The notes under the pieces: model-generated
Databases searched by the model: none
Seen by the model: only the letters and a program-made list of their open reading frames with translations
Told to the model about the DNA's origin: nothing
Shown here: positions 62,608-64,000 of the stretch, in pieces
Layout: every line of letters begins with the position of its first letter
How positions within the stretch are numbered: the first letter of the stretch is position 1
Translations under genes and position numbers: made by a program
Assembly (NCBI RefSeq): GCF_016879755.1
Contig: NZ_WOFU01000001.1
Coordinates: 310,001-374,000 of the forward strand
DNA length: 64,000 bases
Direction of reading: 5' to 3'
From: Bacillus sp. B15-48
GTDB lineage: Bacteria; Bacillota; Bacilli; Bacillales; Cytobacillaceae

Positions 62608-64000
62608 CAAGACTCACCATCTTTCTCTCGTTGTTTAAACCATGAACGGAACGATTGCTGTGGTGCTGGGAAATCACGGATATCCGTCCATAATTTTAGA
62701 GGTCCTGGACCATTTTCAATATTGCCATCCTTTGACCAAGGTCGTAAAGCTGGTCCAGCCATTTTCGCACTCATATTATAAAGTGCTGGACTAGATGACC
62801 ATTTCGCAAAGCCTTTCATTAGCAATTTTTCAGCCGCAGGAGCTTTCTTTTCTTCTTCAACGATAATTTGGCGATGACGAATGAGCATTTCATGCAATGG
62901 GATTTTTACTGGACATGCTTCCGTACAAGCAGCGCATAACGTAGAGGCATATGGAAGATCCTTATGATCATCATACCCTTCTAACAATGGGGTCAACACC
63001 GCACCAATTGGACCTGGGTAGATGGAGTTGTATGCGTGACCGCCGATTTGACGATAAACTGGACATACATTAATACATGCCGCACAACGAATACAATGAA
63101 GTGCCTCTTGGAATTCCGTTCCTAAAATTTTCGAACGTCCATTATCGACAATCACTAAATGATAATCATCCGGACCATCGATTTCATCTTGTAAACGTGT
63201 ACCTGTGTAGGCCGTCACATAACTTGTTAATTTTTGACCTACAGCGGCTCTCGTTAATAAACTGACAAGGACTTCCATCTCTTCCCATGTAGGCACAATT
63301 CGTTCCATTCCCATTACAGTGATTAATGTATCCGGAAGAGTCGTTGCCATTTCCGCATTTCCTTCATTTGTTACTAACGTAATTGCTCCAGATTCGGCAA
63401 TCGCAAAGTTACAGCCGGTAATCCCTACATCTGCTGCTAAGAAGTCCTTCCGCAATTGTTCACGTGCAAACGCACCTAACTCTTCAGGTGTATCAGGGCC
63501 ATCATAACCACGTTTTTTCGCAAATGTTTCGCGAATTTGTTGTCTATTTTTATGCAACGCTGGCGTAACGATATGGGATGGTGGATCTTCATCTAACTGC
63601 AATATCCATTCTCCTAGATCGGATTCAACCACCTCTGCGCCTGCCTCTTGCAGCGCTTTATTTAAACCGATTTCTTCCGTTACCATTGATTTGGCTTTAA
63701 CAACTTTTTTCGCATTTTTCTTTTGGACGACATTTTTAATATAATCTGTTGCTTCTTCTGCCGTTTCCGCGAAAAAGACATTTCCGCCTCTTTTTTCAAC
63801 TTGTTCGCTTAATTGATGTAAATAATAATCAAGATTTTCTAACGTATGATTCCGAATTTCCGCACCTAATTGCCTCCAGTCTTCCCAATTCCCAAGTTCG
63901 GCCGCTTGATAGAGACGTCCTGAACGGAAACGACCTTGTGCAGAAGATACAGCTTGGCGCATAAAGTCATTTTCAATCCCCTTTTGCACCCGTTCTTCAT
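62607..64000 (-). CDS. lutB: L-lactate utilisation iron-sulfur protein, 5' end outside window
   Basis: Visible 464 residues: LUD domain then two ferredoxin-type 4Fe-4S clusters ([19 protein letters not shown] and [13 protein letters not shown]). Electron-transfer subunit of the lactate-oxidising LutABC complex. The reading frame is open through the last base (upstream residues read EERVQKG, as in B. subtilis LutB) so the true start, and lutA, lie beyond the right edge; a GTG at 63989 is not the start. Confidence 0.94.
   Translation of the reverse strand, partial: EERVQKGIENDFMRQAVSSAQGRFRSGRLYQAAELGNWEDWRQLGAEIRNHTLENLDYYLHQLSEQVEKRGGNVFFAETAEEATDYIKNVVQKKNAKKVVKAKSMVTEEIGLNKALQEAGAEVVESDLGEWILQLDEDPPSHIVTPALHKNRQQIRETFAKKRGYDGPDTPEELGAFAREQLRKDFLAADVGITGCNFAIAESGAITLVTNEGNAEMATTLPDTLITVMGMERIVPTWEEMEVLVSLLTRAAVGQKLTSYVTAYTGTRLQDEIDGPDDYHLVIVDNGRSKILGTEFQEALHCIRCAACINVCPVYRQIGGHAYNSIYPGPIGAVLTPLLEGYDDHKDLPYASTLCAACTEACPVKIPLHEMLIRHRQIIVEEEKKAPAAEKLLMKGFAKWSSSPALYNMSAKMAGPALRPWSKDGNIENGPGPLKLWTDIRDFPAPQQSFRSWFKQREKDGES

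Overview
The window is low-GC, chromosomal DNA from an aerobic or facultative, endospore-forming member of the Bacillaceae. The evidence is strong AAGGAGG-type ribosome binding sites, frequent TTG and GTG starts, a GerA-type germinant receptor operon, FtsZ with a Bacillus-like core, SinI-, IDEAL-, DUF1659-, DUF2922- and YvrJ-type small proteins, a WalR box and cre boxes. The species cannot be named from sequence alone. The aromatic degradation genes plus a haem-copper enzyme that looks like a CuA-type NO reductase would suit a denitrifying Bacillus such as the Schinkia azotoformans group, but that is inference. I see no phage, plasmid, rRNA, tRNA or CRISPR array.

Layout. 1-8842 is an aromatic (phenolic) degradation locus on the minus strand: two paralogous hydroxylase/extradiol-dioxygenase pairs flank a regulator that joins a MopR/XylR-type phenol sensor to a PucR-type DNA-binding domain. 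Both hydroxylase promoters carry the same palindromic operator, a -10 at identical spacing and a downstream cre box. 9317-13874 is a six-gene haem-copper reductase operon (small subunit, CuA subunit II, subunit I, Sco, CtaG-like, CtaB) with an FNR-type box centred near -41.5. 14140-18741 holds two membrane GGDEF-EAL proteins, the first transcribed behind a c-di-GMP-I riboswitch. 19019-23425 is a gerAA-gerAC-gerAB operon with a divergent two-helix protein. 23567-28423 has purU, a YibQ-type deacetylase-like protein, a thioesterase, and a DUF1538-DUF1538-tandem-PII operon (to 29114). 29184-29784 and 25922-26241 are arrays of short palindromic intergenic repeats. 29840-40139 has a GNAT-nitrilase fusion, a 1533-residue lamin-tail/metallophosphoesterase exoprotein, a WalR-box LysM-3D protein, a stand-alone FtsZ and a HEAT-repeat protein. 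40404-48343 holds a glycerophosphodiesterase and the run metN-metI-(zinc methyltransferase-like)-metQ-proC-VOC-M20 amidohydrolase. 48614-50797 is PAS-PAS-GGDEF with a degenerate EAL. 50846-54316 is glpK-glpD with a GlpP-type terminator in the glpD leader. 55089-57021 has a SinI-like gene behind a second c-di-GMP-I riboswitch and a pseudo-hydrolase/BTAD fusion regulator. 57302-64000 has an IDEAL protein, an AEC transporter, the DUF1659-DUF2922-YvrJ set, a KamA-family radical SAM enzyme, a TauE/SafE exporter and lutB-lutC (lutA would lie beyond the end).

Themes. c-di-GMP recurs: three GGDEF-EAL proteins and two class-I aptamers, one of which controls a biofilm-switch anti-repressor. Carbon use is tied to catabolite control through cre boxes and GlpP. 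The most unusual items are the phenol regulator with its paired operators, the subunit I with Asn in place of the cross-linked Tyr, the riboswitch-SinI pair, the pseudo-hydrolase/BTAD fusion, and repeat arrays whose spacing follows whole DNA helical turns (21, about 41-44, 51/61 bp).
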